64,000 nt of DNA from Malaya genurostris. Lineage: Eukaryota > Arthropoda > Insecta > Diptera > Culicidae. The number at the start of each line of letters is the position of its first letter. Position 1 is the stretch's first letter. This document shows, one piece after another, positions 33,025 to 45,640 of this stretch. The translations under genes were made by a program, and so were the position numbers. Under the pieces are notes generated by a model. That model saw only the letters and a program-made list of their open reading frames with translations. It did no database searches and had not been told where the DNA came from. Where the stretch lies: NCBI RefSeq assembly GCF_030247185.1, contig NC_080571.1, positions 3,092,001 through 3,156,000 of the forward strand, written 5' to 3'.

Positions 33025-34197
33025 GTAACACTCAGCACGCTGAATGGTGATAGTTGAGTTTGCGATGTCCATTCAGAGCTCCGACTAGAGTACTGTAATG
33101 GGAATGTAGGCATTTTGACATTTTCACATTCAAATCTGGTAATAATGCTTTTGTCTGAGCACAGGTTTGCAAACGTCGCTAATGGCTGACATGTTTAGAT
33201 GCAGTCCTAGAACAAATCTTGTGTTTCATTCAACTAGTTGACAGAGATAAAGCTGGTTCTTAAATTCGTGGCACCAGCTCTAATTAATTCATCAGCCCAT
33301 TCATTTCTAATAATACTAGAATGACCGGATACTTTTTACTTTTCTGAAAATTTCTTGCATCCGAATTTTCAACGACCGGTGAACTCCCAACTGCATCATA
33401 CATCTTACGAGGCCCAGTCTCGTAGGATGAAATGGAAGAATCTCGGATACTTGAATGAATTACACAGCCATCTCAACAAGTTTTATTAAGGATCAAGAGT
33501 AAACCAAGTTAACTTGTCAGTTTTGATCAATTTTTCAAAAACGTTTGATGGAAAATTGCTCATATTTTATGAATTAATTCCCTAATAAAAAAGTTAGCAA
33601 CACTGCTTCAATGCATTTGTATTAGATTGCGCTACACAAAATAAACAAAACTAAATATTTTCTGTTACAAAAGCAGTTTGCCGGAAAAATAAATAGTTTT
33701 ACGACAACATACCATATCCATTGCTTCCGCGTGTTAAATTAAAGGTTCCTATTTTGCGGGTTTACTTATAGAAGGTACGTAAATCTTTATATCGCATTAA
33801 TTTCTGCAAGAGGAAATCCATATAGGAATGTGTTTGTTGCTAATCAAAAGTGTCAGTGGAAGTAAGCTGAAACTGAAATAATTTTTCTCGAGCAGTTTTA
33901 AGGAAAACGGAAGAGTTTTAGACTAAGATTTTCGCTTTTCCTGAATTGCAATTTTAAACAGTATGAACCGACTGGTTTATTTTTCAACCATATGGAAGAT
34001 TTATTGAGTAAAATCAGGAAAAGAAGTGCCGGAATTTGTTTTTACGCACGCATTGTTGGCATACATGCGTAAAAACGCTTGCAAAGAGTCTTGCTCCTTA
34101 AAAGCGATTTGCTTTGCAGAACCAACAAACGAACCGTAATCGTCAGTGTTCCAGAAAGAGAAGAAAAAATATTTCGGATATCACACTCAGTGCAGTA
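33025..34197. other. Unassigned AT-rich stretch
   Basis: I found no exon, RNA gene or repeat shared with the rest of the window. Confidence 0.35.
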
Positions 34198-34280
34198 AAA
34201 CTTCATTCGATTCAATTGAAACTGAATGTGGAACACCTTGTCGATCACCCTACTGCAGTAAACTTCATACTCTGACACAC
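34198..34280. repeat. Short dispersed repeat, first copy
   Basis: CAGTGCAGTAAAACTTCATT through GAACTGAATGTGGAACAC-like sequence to CTCTGACACAC. It recurs at 34627-34720 with about 10 differences, just ahead of the tandem duplication. Confidence 0.65.
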
Positions 34281-34710
34281 AAAACCAGTGATGTCACTTT
34301 TCTTTGAAGTCAAATCCGTAGATTTGGTTTCAAGTGTACTTATACTAGTACATTTACATAAACTTAACAGCTTTAAGCTCTAATCCACCAAGGCAGGCTT
34401 CCCATAATGACAGATCGATGGCTAATAGATGCATGATTACGATTTCAATTGGACAAGCAAACAAAATATGCAGACGATGCAACAATATTTAATTATTTTC
34501 CTTTTATATCAAGAGATATTATGCTAGATAACGAGTTTTCTGGAAAAATAATGCTAAATCCGTAGCTTCCATATGATTTATCCGTAGATCAACGGATAAA
34601 TCCGTAGGGTTGACATCACTGCTGACCAGTGCTGTAAAACTTCATTCAATTCAATTGAAACTGAATGTGGAACACATTGACGATCTCTCTAATGCAGTAA
34701 ACTTCACTCT

Positions 34711-35802
34711 CTGACACACACACAATGTTTGCTGACGGCCCGAACGGGCAGCATTCAGTCATCACTCGTTTCTCTTCAATCGAGGCTTAGTTTAACCACC
34801 GTCAGTTGATCTCTTGAAGTAACAAAATATCTCTTTCAATAGTGTGAGAGCGGCCTTCAAATGAGGTTCATGTAAACATTCGAATTGGTTCAAGATAATA
34901 GATGAAAGACTAATCAGAAAGCTGAAATATCAATCACAGAATACACATAAATTAATTGTTTCCTCCTTAAGTTTTCATTTTTAACACTTTACTCCATTTA
35001 TAATTCTATTCGATCGAAATTGCTTACTACCAAGAGCGAAGACCATGAAGCAGCTAGACTACTTGGCACTTGAAACTGAGTAAGCAAAACTTCGAATGAC
35101 TAGGTACGATTATTCAACTGACGATGAATGCTGGGAGCTTCACTTGGAATTGGCAGCATAAGTCAAATGAATTAGTAGGGATATGCTGACAGTCAGTGGC
35201 CATAAATTTCATTTTCATCTTATATTATTCGATTGAAAATGAAATTTTACCGCACTGCTGCTGACACAACGTTCGCTGACGTACCAACGGGCAGCATTCA
35301 GTTCTTCACTCGTTTGTCTTCCAATCGAAGCTCAGTTTTACCACCGTCAGTTGATCTCTTGAAGTAACAAAATATCTCTTTCAATAGTGTGAGAGCGGCC
35401 TTCAAATGAGGTTCATGTAAACATTCGAATTGATTCAAGATAATAGATGAAAGACAAATTAGATAGCTGAAATATCATCCACAGAATATACATAAATTAA
35501 TAGTTTCCTTCTTAAGTTTTCATATTTAATACTTTACTCCATTTATAATTCTATTCATTTGAACTTGCTCACTACCAAGAGCGAAGACAATAAAGCAGCT
35601 AGACTACTTGGAACTTGAAACTGAGCAAGCAAAACTTCAAATGACTAGGTACGATTATTCAACTGACGATGAATTCTTGGAGCTTAACTTGAAAATGGCA
35701 GCAAAAGTCAAATGGATTAGTAGGAATAAGCTGACGGTCAGTGGTCATAAATTTCATTTTCATCTTATATTATTCGATTGAAAATGAAATTTTACCGCAC
35801 TG
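34711..35802. repeat. Tandem duplication, two units of about 545 bp
   Basis: Unit 1 is 34711-35258 and unit 2 is 35261-35802. Both begin CTGACACA, run through CGGGCAGCATTCAG, CACCGTCAGTTGATCTCTTG, GTGTGAGAGCGGCCTTCAAA, ACTACTTGG, ACGATTATTCAACTGACGAT and end AATTTTACCGCACTG. They differ by scattered substitutions, about 90 percent identical by eye. Noncoding; the conserved middle is long and clean. Confidence 0.9.
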
Positions 35803-36900
35803 ATCACACTACGCTTTGCGGTGTGACAAAGTAACACAGAAATTCATATATGAAATATATGAAGTCAATGTTCGGCGAAGACCGCTTATACGGTGGTGCA
35901 CTTAATAAATTTTTACTTTGCGAAAAACGTCTACTAATCTCAATTCTGAACATCTTCAATAAAACTATAACCATCAGATATATCTCCCCAATGGAGACGA
36001 ACATGTTCAGAGATTGATCCCTCTTCGGATTTTATTTGAATATTTGAGGAGCGTGATCTTCGTGAACACAAATCGATTTTCAGCGCGATAAAAAATTGTC
36101 AATGGACAAAACTACAATGAGGTTTTCAACACTCCAACCTCTTTTCACCCTGATAAATCACATGTACCGGTTATAGCGAGATTTCCTATATCTGTTCAAG
36201 AGATTGGCTCAAATCGTAGGGTGAAAATTGGGGCGCATGATTCGAATTTTCGCTTCGTTCAGCAAACACAAGTATGGTTTTTTCACGCTCGTTTTATTGT
36301 GATACTGCGTCTTAGGAACGCAGCAACGATATTTATACTGTTTGATGCGCAGTGCATCGATTGTAGGCTGAGGAATCAATGAAATAGTGTGGAGTCCCGT
36401 TCAGTATACAATCTTTTACAGTAGATCATCAAGCTGTGATTTGCTTAGTACTAACTTCTACCGTACCAGCAAATCGTCATTCGAACAGGCAACATGTGAA
36501 CCCATATATTTGTAGTCGACATTCATCAATCGTACATCACTGAAAGCCATGGATGTAATGTACTGCCAACAAGATTGACCTGACCCAATTTATGATCACA
36601 ATGCTTACACAGTGTTGTGTCGATACAAAACCCCAGAGCGCACCTATTCACCGCCCTGTGCAAAGAAAAACCCAACACCACGAACGGCATACTTGATTTC
36701 CCATAATTCTATTTTCCCACCGTCAAACACATTTCAAGGGTTTCAATCAAACAGGAAACGGCAACAGTTCCCGAACGAGCTCTGCATTAATTTCTGTCCG
36801 TACCAATACTCACAGAATGGATTAGAATCTTTTGCCCTCATACCCGAAAGGCCAAAAAGTTGCAGATACCGTATATAGACTATATCAAAACAGACATTTT
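35803..36900. other. Unassigned stretch
   Basis: Open frames here (up to 88 codons) have no family resemblance and no splice context. Nothing else seen. Confidence 0.35.
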
Positions 36901-36929
36901 GATTTGCGCGTGTATTATACATATGCGAG

Positions 36930-37138
36930 AGTCAGCCAGCTATACTGGAACGAATGAACGAGTTATCAAGCGAGCGCACACACATACACATACACTCACT
37001 CCCACAGCCAATACAAACAGCTAGGAAACAGCTGATCGCGAAGAGGTTCAATTTCAAGTCGTCATCGAAATCGCACACAGCAAAAGAATCTAAAACCAAC
37101 ACAGCGCAACCGAACCCCGTCGATTGACGACTGACGAG
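36930..37138 (+). promoter_or_regulatory. Possible noncoding first exon/promoter ending in a strong donor
   Basis: Base composition changes to GC/CA-rich: CGAGCGCACACACATACACA, GGAAACAGCTGATCGCGAAG, then CGACTGACGAG followed by GTAAGC at 37139. This resembles an insect 5'UTR exon with a good splice donor, but no + strand coding exon that it would join is visible downstream in the window. Speculative. Confidence 0.25.
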
Positions 37139-38515
37139 GTAAGCAGACTGTTGTTGTTTTTGCCAGTGCCATTACATTCAATGAGTGAATGAGTTTCATT
37201 ATAATCGGAAAGCATAATTTTAAAGAAGGAAGTTGGTGAGCTGCGGAAGGGGCCAAAGCAGATGTTACGACGGTAAACCTATGAGTAGGCACGTCTTCGA
37301 GGTCGCCTGCGAATGGAGTTTTGTAGGTAGTGTGGTGAGGTAAGATGCAACCAGTATATGGAACGATCTGTTTGGTTTCGACTATTGGCCATTTACCATA
37401 CTGGCACAGGCAACGGTTGAGCGAAGAGAATGGGAATAACCAGCAGAAAGAAGCAACGACAAGATTATGAGAGACATCGTAGAAGCGAACAAAGTAGAGA
37501 TAAAACAGGTTTCACATGATAGCCGGGTCGGTGTCTGCCACATCGAATTTTGTGATCCCAAATGCGAGACAAGGGCTTGGAGCGTATTATTTTCCCCCAT
37601 CGAATAACAGCAACATAATCACCGAAATACTATCGTAAGGTCCGTAAAATAAGGGGGGGTTTACATAGAATTCATTCAATACATAGGACATAATCATGAC
37701 CTTCAGAGACAAGGATCCTTGGTATGGAAGTATGGACCAGTTCCGTTATTTGCAGTGTATAATCGTAGTAGAGTTTATATGTTAAAACGTTTTTAATTTA
37801 CCAAACTTATCTGAAAATGGTTCGATAATATTCTCATAAAAACTGGGTTTGAATACGAATAATTTCAACCAAGTTAATGCAGATTTAATGAATAATACAA
37901 TATCTGACACCAATTTTATATTCTGAAGCCACCGAAACGCATTCAAGCCTATAAACACAATGCATTTTTCTCGAACGCAAAGCAGCTGAATGATTGTTTT
38001 ATGTGCACTCGTTTGGTGCAAAGTTCGTACTGTGAACGGTTCACCAAATTGGTTATTTAAATCTCTGATAGGGTAAGGGCTCCCCATTTCATCTCATTGG
38101 TAAGGACGTTACCTTAAAAACCTGATTTAGCAGCAATTAAAATCACTATTTTATTCATGTTTCTGCTTAATTCGCTTTGCTCCCCATTGGGAATTGATTC
38201 ACATTCCTTGGAAATAAAAATAATATTCAAAAATCAGCTAAAACACTTCTGATATGTTCACTGCGGTGCTCCTAATTTCATCTCAAAGGTTTTTTATTCA
38301 GTTCATATTTTATTTAGTTTAATTGTGCGAAATAGTGATCATGTTTTGAGACGAATCGATTAGTAGATATTCAGAAACATGATGAACTGTAAATCTTGAT
38401 CAAATCAAAATCATACTATCATAATACTGTGGTATTCTTCAAAATAATTTTCTTCGATTCTTAAAAGAATAACCGAAATCAGTTTGTTTGACCGTCTACT
38501 GATAAAAACTATCAA
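37139..38515. other. Unassigned stretch
   Basis: No coding exon or repeat copy recognised. If the first-exon reading of 36930-37138 is right, this would be intron. Confidence 0.3.
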
Positions 38516-38559
38516 TTGGAGAAGATTTTAGGGCGATTTAGAATTTTTTTACGGTTTTC

Positions 38560-38935
38560 CGCCCTTTTCAGTGATGGTATAAAATTTTTAACACACTTTA
38601 CCCTATATTTCCGGATCCTGAAGTCGGATTCGGATGAAATTCAGGAATTACGGTCCGATTTTTACCAACTTAGATTCTCATTTGAATCTAAGTTTGTGAA
38701 AATCGATGCGCCATCTATGAGAAAAGTTAGAATAGATATTTCCATTTTTTTGCACATTTTACCCTATGCCTCCGGAACCGGAAGTCAGGTCGAAATAATA
38801 TACAGGAATTTTGAATGGGACCACAAGACCTTTCATTTGAATCTAAGTTTGTGAAAATCGGTTCAGCCATCTCCGAGAAAAGGTAGTGCCAAAAAAAAAC
38901 GTTACATACACACATACACACACACACACAACAAA
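38560..38935. repeat. Degenerate tandem repeat units plus (CA)n microsatellite
   Basis: Two units with CCGGAACCGGAAGTCAGGTC, AAGACCTTTCATTTGAATCT and GTGAAAATCGGTTCAGCCAT belong to the same family as 15190-15985. They are followed at about 38903-38934 by ACACACATACACACACACAC. Confidence 0.75.
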
Positions 38936-39156
38936 CATTTATGATGGGCTAATTTGTAGAATATTCTCTTTTCGATGCATTGCAATCGACCGGCAGCTGA
39001 ATGCTGATGTACTTGCCCTTGTTTGAAGCGAAGTTCGAAAGGCGTACAAAGCCAATATACAAAATGCCAATTTTGTAATACAAAAGAAAGAGAATACAGA
39101 AGTTTTTTTTTGCTCAAAACCGTCATCGCGGGTATGAGAAAGTTAAAAATCCGTCA

Positions 39157-39380
39157 TGATTTTTCATACTTTGAAACTCGTTAAAAGCATTCATTCAGAA
39201 CACTTTATTTTAGAGTTATTTGTGGTTACGTCATAAAAATGAAAACTTTATTATAAATTGCTAATCATATTTCCGATAACATGTAGCAAAAATTATGTTG
39301 ATATGATATATGTACAACAAGAGATATTCACGATCAAAAACTTATCATTTTCCCACAGGGTAAATTTTAAAAAGCCGCCT
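39157..39380. repeat. Dispersed repeat, copy 1 of the 39.2/45.5 kb pair
   Basis: AAAAATTATGTTGAT and CAACAAGAGATATTCACGAT, AAAAACTTATCA, GGGTAAATTTT occur in the same order at 45427-45640. Noncoding and diverged. Confidence 0.7.
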
Positions 39381-39723
39381 CACGTCAAAATGTTTATAAA
39401 GAATAAAATAATTCCAGTCAAGGATGGCTTTTATCGTATCCAAGAACGCTCACTAGCAACTCTTCACACGATTCAATCAGTGCCATCAAAGAGAGACGGA
39501 TATCATCGCAGCAACAAAAAACCGGCATGGTTCATTTAACATAGAATAGACACCAGTGCGAGAGCGAATTACTCTCGATGACCTGCCTGAGAATCAAAGG
39601 TTAGCTCGCTGCTGTGGGGATTCTCTCTGAAACAACAAACGGTCGCTTATTCTCGTTTCGCGATCCGATTCTGTATGGGCAGTTGATAATTGCGATAGAA
39701 TCATTTTACTATTGCCGCTTATA

Positions 39724-39780
39724 CTTATACAAAGGTTATATGCACATAGTTAGACTATGTGCATATAACCTTTGTATAAG
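39724..39780. repeat. Perfect 27-bp hairpin with 3-nt loop
   Basis: CTTATACAAAGGTTATATGC continuing to CACATAGT (39724-39750), loop TAG, then the exact reverse complement (39754-39780). There are no mismatches, which in an otherwise diverged region indicates recent origin or constraint. The loop is too short for a typical pre-miRNA. Confidence 0.9.
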
Positions 39781-40107
39781 TTGTGTCTATGAAAATGTAT
39801 GTGAATTCTCCACACAAGGGTTTTGAAATATTGCAACCTAGTATGAGAATCATCAAGTCGAATCATCGATTTGATTTTCGGCGGTAATTGTCAACTTGCG
39901 ATTCTCTCTATTAAGGGCCGTGAAATACTCAGAGTATGAAGTGGAGCGAAGAAATGTAGAAAAATTCTCTCGCGGTTCATGCTTTGAGAGACTCGAGTTC
40001 TTGCAGCATCTTCTACCGGATTGAAAATGTTGTATACAATATTGATAAATATCGAGCAGCTTCTGTCAAATTTTCGGCAATCACCAACACTGATTCCAGT
40101 AACACGG

Positions 40108-40870
40108 AGTCATGTTCTCTTTTAACGCAATCATTTTTTAGAGTGTATATGATTTTGAGGCATATGACCACATCTGTTCTTCTATACGAACGACATAGGG
40201 TCGGTCCAATTTTCCACCACTTTCTCGCACAAATCGAACTGTATTTCACTGATAACACACTCAATATTGTCCTCCAAAGCGTCCAAAATGTTGGGCTTGT
40301 TTGAGTCAAGATTCAAATCACACGATCTAGGTGACCAATTGACGGGGCCGAAACGTGAGTTGACATGATCACCGAACACAGTCTTCAATAAATCAATCGA
40401 TTCCCCCGAGATATGGAATGATACGCCGTATTTATCAAACAAAAACACTTCAGGGAATGATGTCTTTGACGTTTGAGAAGAAAAGATCGTTGAGCATGGT
40501 AGGGTAACGGGACCCATTCACCTTGACTTTATCCTCATTTTTTAAGAACTGATGATGCCACCAGCGTGAATTCAGCACCAAACAGTTAACTTTTATGGAT
40601 GTTATGGTGTTTCAAGGCAATTTTGTTTGTTCACAGACACCATTGAACCGAAAATAGTACGTTCAGTGGGTCGTCCATGATCGCAAAAAAAAATTCACGC
40701 AATTTTTTGTGCGTTTCACGAATCAAACTATTGCTCTCGAGATAAATTTTTACAACTTGGAAGCGTTGTTTTGCAGTAAATCCATCAATGATGAATTGTC
40801 TAAGACTACTAAACAAAACACCAGAAGTAACTTTGACAATTGGATGACTAGACAAACATTTTTTATTTGG
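40108..40870 (-). pseudogene. mariner/Tc-type transposase remnant
   Basis: Read on the minus strand: an N-terminal helix-turn-helix piece (FTAKQRFQVVKIYLESNS, HKKLREFF), then, after an internal deletion and frame changes, KNEDKVKVNGSRYPTML and IDLLKTVFGDHVNSRFGPVN, WSPRSCDLN, LEDNIECVISEI and VVENWT. These are recognisable pieces of a DDE transposase of the mariner/IS630 superfamily. Several stops, the missing segment containing the first catalytic Asp and a frameshift near 40182 show it is dead. Terminal repeats were not identified. Confidence 0.8.
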
Positions 40871-41091
40871 CATTCCTCAATGGCAATAGGTCATTTAATC
40901 GAAAGCCATTCCACCTAATGGGTCATTTTTCCGAAAGTTATTTCAACGGAAGCTATTTAGCCGAGTTTATTATTTTACGGCGCTCAGCGTTTGTTTTTTT
41001 TCTTATTTAAACATGGTCGTAAAGACGTCCACTTGAAGAGATTACTTTAGAAAACAAGTCAGTCCCCAAGTAATAAATCAGGTTTTTCATT

Positions 41092-41265
41092 CGATATGTC
41101 ACAATGGATGAAACATGGATCAACCACTTTGCTCCGGAATCAAAACAATCATCATCTGAGTGCTCTGCAGCCGGTGAACCACGTCCGAATCGTCCAAAGC
41201 CACAATAGTCAGCAGGGAAGGCCATCTTCATATAATCTTCATCGACTATAATGCCCATACTTGCA
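41092..41265 (+). pseudogene. Second mariner-type transposase fragment
   Basis: The plus strand encodes RYVTMDETWINHFAPESK then GEPRPNRPKPQ, a stop, SAGKAIF and, after a shift, IIFIDYNAH. The DETW and SAGK/IDY signatures belong to mariner transposases and contain catalytic-core landmarks. It is a short, broken fragment on the opposite strand from the 40.1-40.9 kb remnant and of a different lineage. Confidence 0.75.
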
Positions 41266-41410
41266 TATCAGTCCCATGAGTTCATATTCTTTCACATTTA
41301 ATTGAACAAACCCTCATCTTTTATTGCAATTTCTGAGAGTATATTGAGGATAGATTTCATTCCTCAAGCTAACTCAAAAGTTTACGAATATCGATATGGG
41401 ACTGATATGC

Positions 41411-41585
41411 GGAATTTGATCTTCTGTTTCAGCAGACTTCGCAGCCTGATACATAGCGTACAGAACTAATGTATGCTACGATCCTGCTGACACTAAGAAT
41501 CCTTTCAGGTCGGTGCTCGAGCATGCAAAAACTGGCTTGTGAAACTAGTGTCCTATGCATTGAACTACCAACCCGGCACAAGCCC
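41411..41585 (-). repeat. tRNA-derived SINE, copy 1
   Basis: On the minus strand: GGTTGGTAGTTCAATGCATA, CACAAGCCAGT, then AAAGGATTCTTAGTGTCAGC, AGGATCGTAGCATACATTAG, TACGCTATG, GCTGCGAAGTCTGCTGAAAC. The order matches the copies near 49.6 and 53.9 kb. The head has tRNA-like anticodon-arm and T-arm features. Confidence 0.7.
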
Positions 41586-41589
41586 AAAT

Positions 41590-44500
41590 GAAGAAGCAAT
41601 TGCTGAATGTGAAGTCAATTTTGAGGCAATAGACAAATCCTTCAACATGAACACGGAAAACTGGATGCACATAGAAATAAATACTAATGTGGTACTGCGA
41701 AAACTAGTACAGAAATAATATAGAATTTGAATAAATTTACTGGAAAATAAGAGCAAATCACCTTTTTTCTAATCGTATTTACCCGTAACTGGTTAAAAAG
41801 TATCTCAATAAATTACCTTTGTTATAAGTATGTGCACTTTTATTTGAGCCTATATACTTGTAATAAAAAGATATGGGTACAAGAGATTAAAAGAAAGTTA
41901 TTTATTCTTACTTTCCAAATAAACTTCACCAAATTGTAAATAATTTTCTTACAAACTGAGTATTGCAGAAGTATTTACTTTTAGGTGCATCTAGTTTAGC
42001 GTGCACGGCATCGAGAAATTAGAGAAGCATTGAAATGATTCTATTAGTATTGAAGGAGAATATTTTGATTAGTGAAATCGCATTTTTGGCAAAAAGAATT
42101 GTTTTTCTTAGTTAGTTAGTTTTTATTGAGTGATGTGGTAGTTTAACTTTACAAGTCGTCCAAATTTAAATGGATTTCTGGTTCCAAAACCGAATTTTTA
42201 ATCAATCATTACCAAAAAAAAAGTGCAAATTCAGCGATAGAGATTACATCAAATCGACGTGAGCATTTCATAAGGTCACATAAACCAATGAAAGATAATA
42301 TTTCCATTTTTCTAACATTACCAGATATGTATCGAACATTTGTATAATAACGCAGGTATAGTGGACAGAGAAAGTAAACAAAAAAAATCAGTCAATTGCT
42401 ATTAGACTTTTTTGAAATGTTCACTTCGAAATGACTTAATTTAACATTTGACATTGCTCGGATACCTCTAGACACTGGGGTTAATGAAGGTACGTTTACT
42501 CTAGTAGAACCCACTTCGGATTCTACGGCATCTATCGATTCTTGTTAAACGTTGATTTCTGATCGTATAAAGATAGGAACAGTTCCATATCATTTACATT
42601 TTAGAAGAATTACACACTTCAATTATTTTCACATTCTAGCCCAGGTAATTTCACTACAAATTCGATGATTGCAGTAAGACTTGTGATGGAAAACATCTTT
42701 TGTCTAGAGTTATAAATTTTTACCTGTCTAACCTAAATCGCCGAAACACTTTCAGTGTGTATTTGATTGAATCAAAGCCGACAGATACAACTGGTAAAGG
42801 AATAGAGGAAAACAACGAAAATAAACTGAATTACCCAGACGAACGGGTGCAAAGAGAAAACCTTGCAGGTCATACACTCACGCTTATTCGTAACCCTCGA
42901 AAGTTCCCTTCGGCCGATTCTGTCTGCGCCACACCTCCAACTCGATCTGCAGGATTTTCTTGCTATATACTTCCTACTGATACCAGTTTTATAATTATTA
43001 CACACATATACATATGAAAAATTGAGTCCACATTCACGCGGTAGGTTTTGATGCGCTCTGCTCTTCGCCATTCAAGTTTTTTGTTTGTCCTCTACAAGCT
43101 ACTCTCGGCTATATCCATTCCGTACGAGCGGTCAGCTCCATTCTCGAGGTTCGAACCAGGAATAAAAATATACACAAATGTGAAAAAGGTTATTGTCCAG
43201 TTCAATAACATATACACAGCGCAGCGCGTTCCAAAGACCGATTTAATACCGTGAGGAGCAGCATAAAATGAATACATATTCGATCCCCTTACCGTAATAA
43301 TGAAAACCCTAATGTTTGGCGTAATTTTCTTCACCCGACTTCGAGAAAGGTTTTTCTAAGAAATATCTTTATTAAATCCGAAATTTCACAGATATTAGAC
43401 TCTGAAAACATGAATTTTTATATTGCATCAGCAATTTTTAGTACGTTTATCAATTCAAACACCCACACAACCGCTTTACGTTCTTCTTCTCAATTAGGCC
43501 ATTGCATTGTCAGGATGAAGGCGAGAAGCATCGAATATACCAACTGAAACTTAATTCAAAGTGCGTGTCACAAACAAAACTGTGAAGGGTCGTCAACATT
43601 TATCGTTTATTTGAAAAACATGGAATCTATTCTTCCAGAAACCCCTTCGGAATGTACTACAAGAAAAAAACCCGGATAGCATTTTAAGATCAGATTCCTT
43701 CAAAAAATTTTCGAAAAATCGTAGAAAAGAATTCTGTAAATTGCTACAAAATAGCTAAAAAATTATATAAAATTAGTCCCAAAGATACGCGCAACCGAGA
43801 AGTTGGTAGAATAATTCGTGCGCACCCAGGCACGAATAAAATCTTTGATCGGTATTTCTCCAAACTATGTTTTTTCAACTGGGTGTTGCTCGTATTCCAA
43901 CACTAATGCACGTATCAACACGAACCAACGGTCTCTTTATGGTCGGAACTACAACCAAAAGTATTCATCGTTATTTAAAACAGTTATTAACAATTAAAAG
44001 TGCATAAAAAAGTTCGAAAAAAAATGGCCACCATTTTGATTATATCGGTGAAAATTTTTCATTCTTGTTTCAAGCATAGCCAATTCGATACAGAATATGA
44101 AACTGTTTTGCTTTTTGCTTAAATTGAAAAAAAAAATAATTTTAATACATTTACTTTTATCTGCAACAAGCATAATTTAAAAGAAAATTTAAACAATAAG
44201 TGGATTTTTTTAAAACAAGGTTTTGTGGCAAAATGTATTTTTAACTGAATATCATTTGAACCCATCAAAAAACGGAAATTAAAAACAATCCGTTCCTAAT
44301 TAAAACGTCTTATGAAAAATGCAACACTGAAGGGAACTGTACTGAATCTTTCAAGTAATCAAAACATTTGCATACAACAGCATTGTCGATTGTGTAACAT
44401 TTTTTTTTAATTTACACGACATGTAAATTAAAAGTAATGTGAAGTAAGCATATTACTTGAATAAAAAAAAAGGCGGGTGGGTAATGTCAGAGACATAACT

Positions 44501-45426
44501 GGATGTCGTGAATACGAAAACAACTGACATGTTCCTCAACACTTCCGAATATCAATTAGTTGATCAATTGTATATGAATTATGCAAGCATTCCCCTTTTC
44601 CACATTTTTCGCAAAAACAAAGAATGCTTCACTTGATCTAGATTACTGTGAATTTCACACAGCGAGAAGTGCAAAAATCTAACCAAACTGTTCTAGATTT
44701 GCACTAAACTGAGGATATTTCCTTTCGATTTGCGAACAACACATCCTAATAGTTCTTCAGAAAACTTTTAGAGCCATTAGAACGGCTGATTTTTTTGTGA
44801 TGCTCTCCACCGTTGCTTTTTCATCCATGCAAATGACTGGCAGCTGTGACGTAATCGCTTTTGTCGGAAGCGAAACTAGCTTTGCGAACGGCACAAAATA
44901 CATCTGCTCGCATTGGCGATAGAATCCAAACTGATTCAATTTTTGTTAGGAGCTTTCTTTTACGTGATTTCGTTTGTAGTTTTTTCACTAATGGACGGTC
45001 CTAACGGCTATAAAAATAGCCGCATACAGAATTTTAATGTCGATTATTTCATTTCGGATTTGCATAATTTATTGAAAGAAACTATCAATATGCTGTAGGG
45101 ATTCGTTTCTAGCATTCAGAAGGACCAAATTGAGGAACTCACTACGATATTCATCACTTTTCGGAACATTTTTCTCGAACGATTTGTTGTACAACAGCAG
45201 ATATTTTGTTCTCTTCCTCAGAACGCGTTCTGATTGGCTGGTGTTGACATGGGTCAAATGAGACAGGTTTTTCAATAGTGTACTATTGAAATACTTCAAT
45301 GCTTTTGCTATACACGTTTAAGTTGAAAAATTTCGATTCTATTGGTAGTTAGATTATATAAATCCTTCCACAGATCACTGAGCTATGAGCTTTCAAAATA
45401 TGAGAAAGGCAAACGCGCCTTATGAA
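41590..45426. other. Long AT-rich intergenic stretch
   Basis: No splice-supported exon. The 16-mer AGAGAAAGTAAACAAA at about 42367 matches part of the fold-back motif family. Around 44740-45300 the sequence is less AT-rich and has moderate open frames on both strands, but I recognise no protein; it may be an old repeat. Confidence 0.35.
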
Positions 45427-45640
45427 TTATCCTCTTTGATACTCGTTTATACCAAACATTTCAGAAAAGTTTAATTTTGAACTATTTGAGATTATGTCAC
45501 ACAACTGAAAATTTTATCATAAAATTGTGATCATATTTCTGATGGCATGTAGAAAAAATTATGTTGATTCGTTAGATACAACAAGAGATATTCACGATCA
45601 AAAACTTATCACTTTCTCAGAGGGTAAATTTTGAAAAGGC
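45427..45640. repeat. Dispersed repeat, copy 2 of the 39.2/45.5 kb pair
   Basis: Counterpart of 39157-39380, same orientation. It sits about 290 bp upstream of the Penelope-like fragment. Confidence 0.65.

Noticed and set aside
39724..39780. Perfect hairpin as a microRNA precursor
   Set aside because: The loop is 3 nt and the pairing is perfect, unlike typical animal pre-miRNAs; reported only as a hairpin.
43120..43165. GAGGTTCGAACC as the T arm of a tRNA gene
   Set aside because: The 10-mer is self-complementary, and no acceptor, D or anticodon arm could be folded around it.
44757..45299. Pair of moderate open frames on opposite strands
   Set aside because: No recognisable domain; the area looks like an old repeat rather than a gene.
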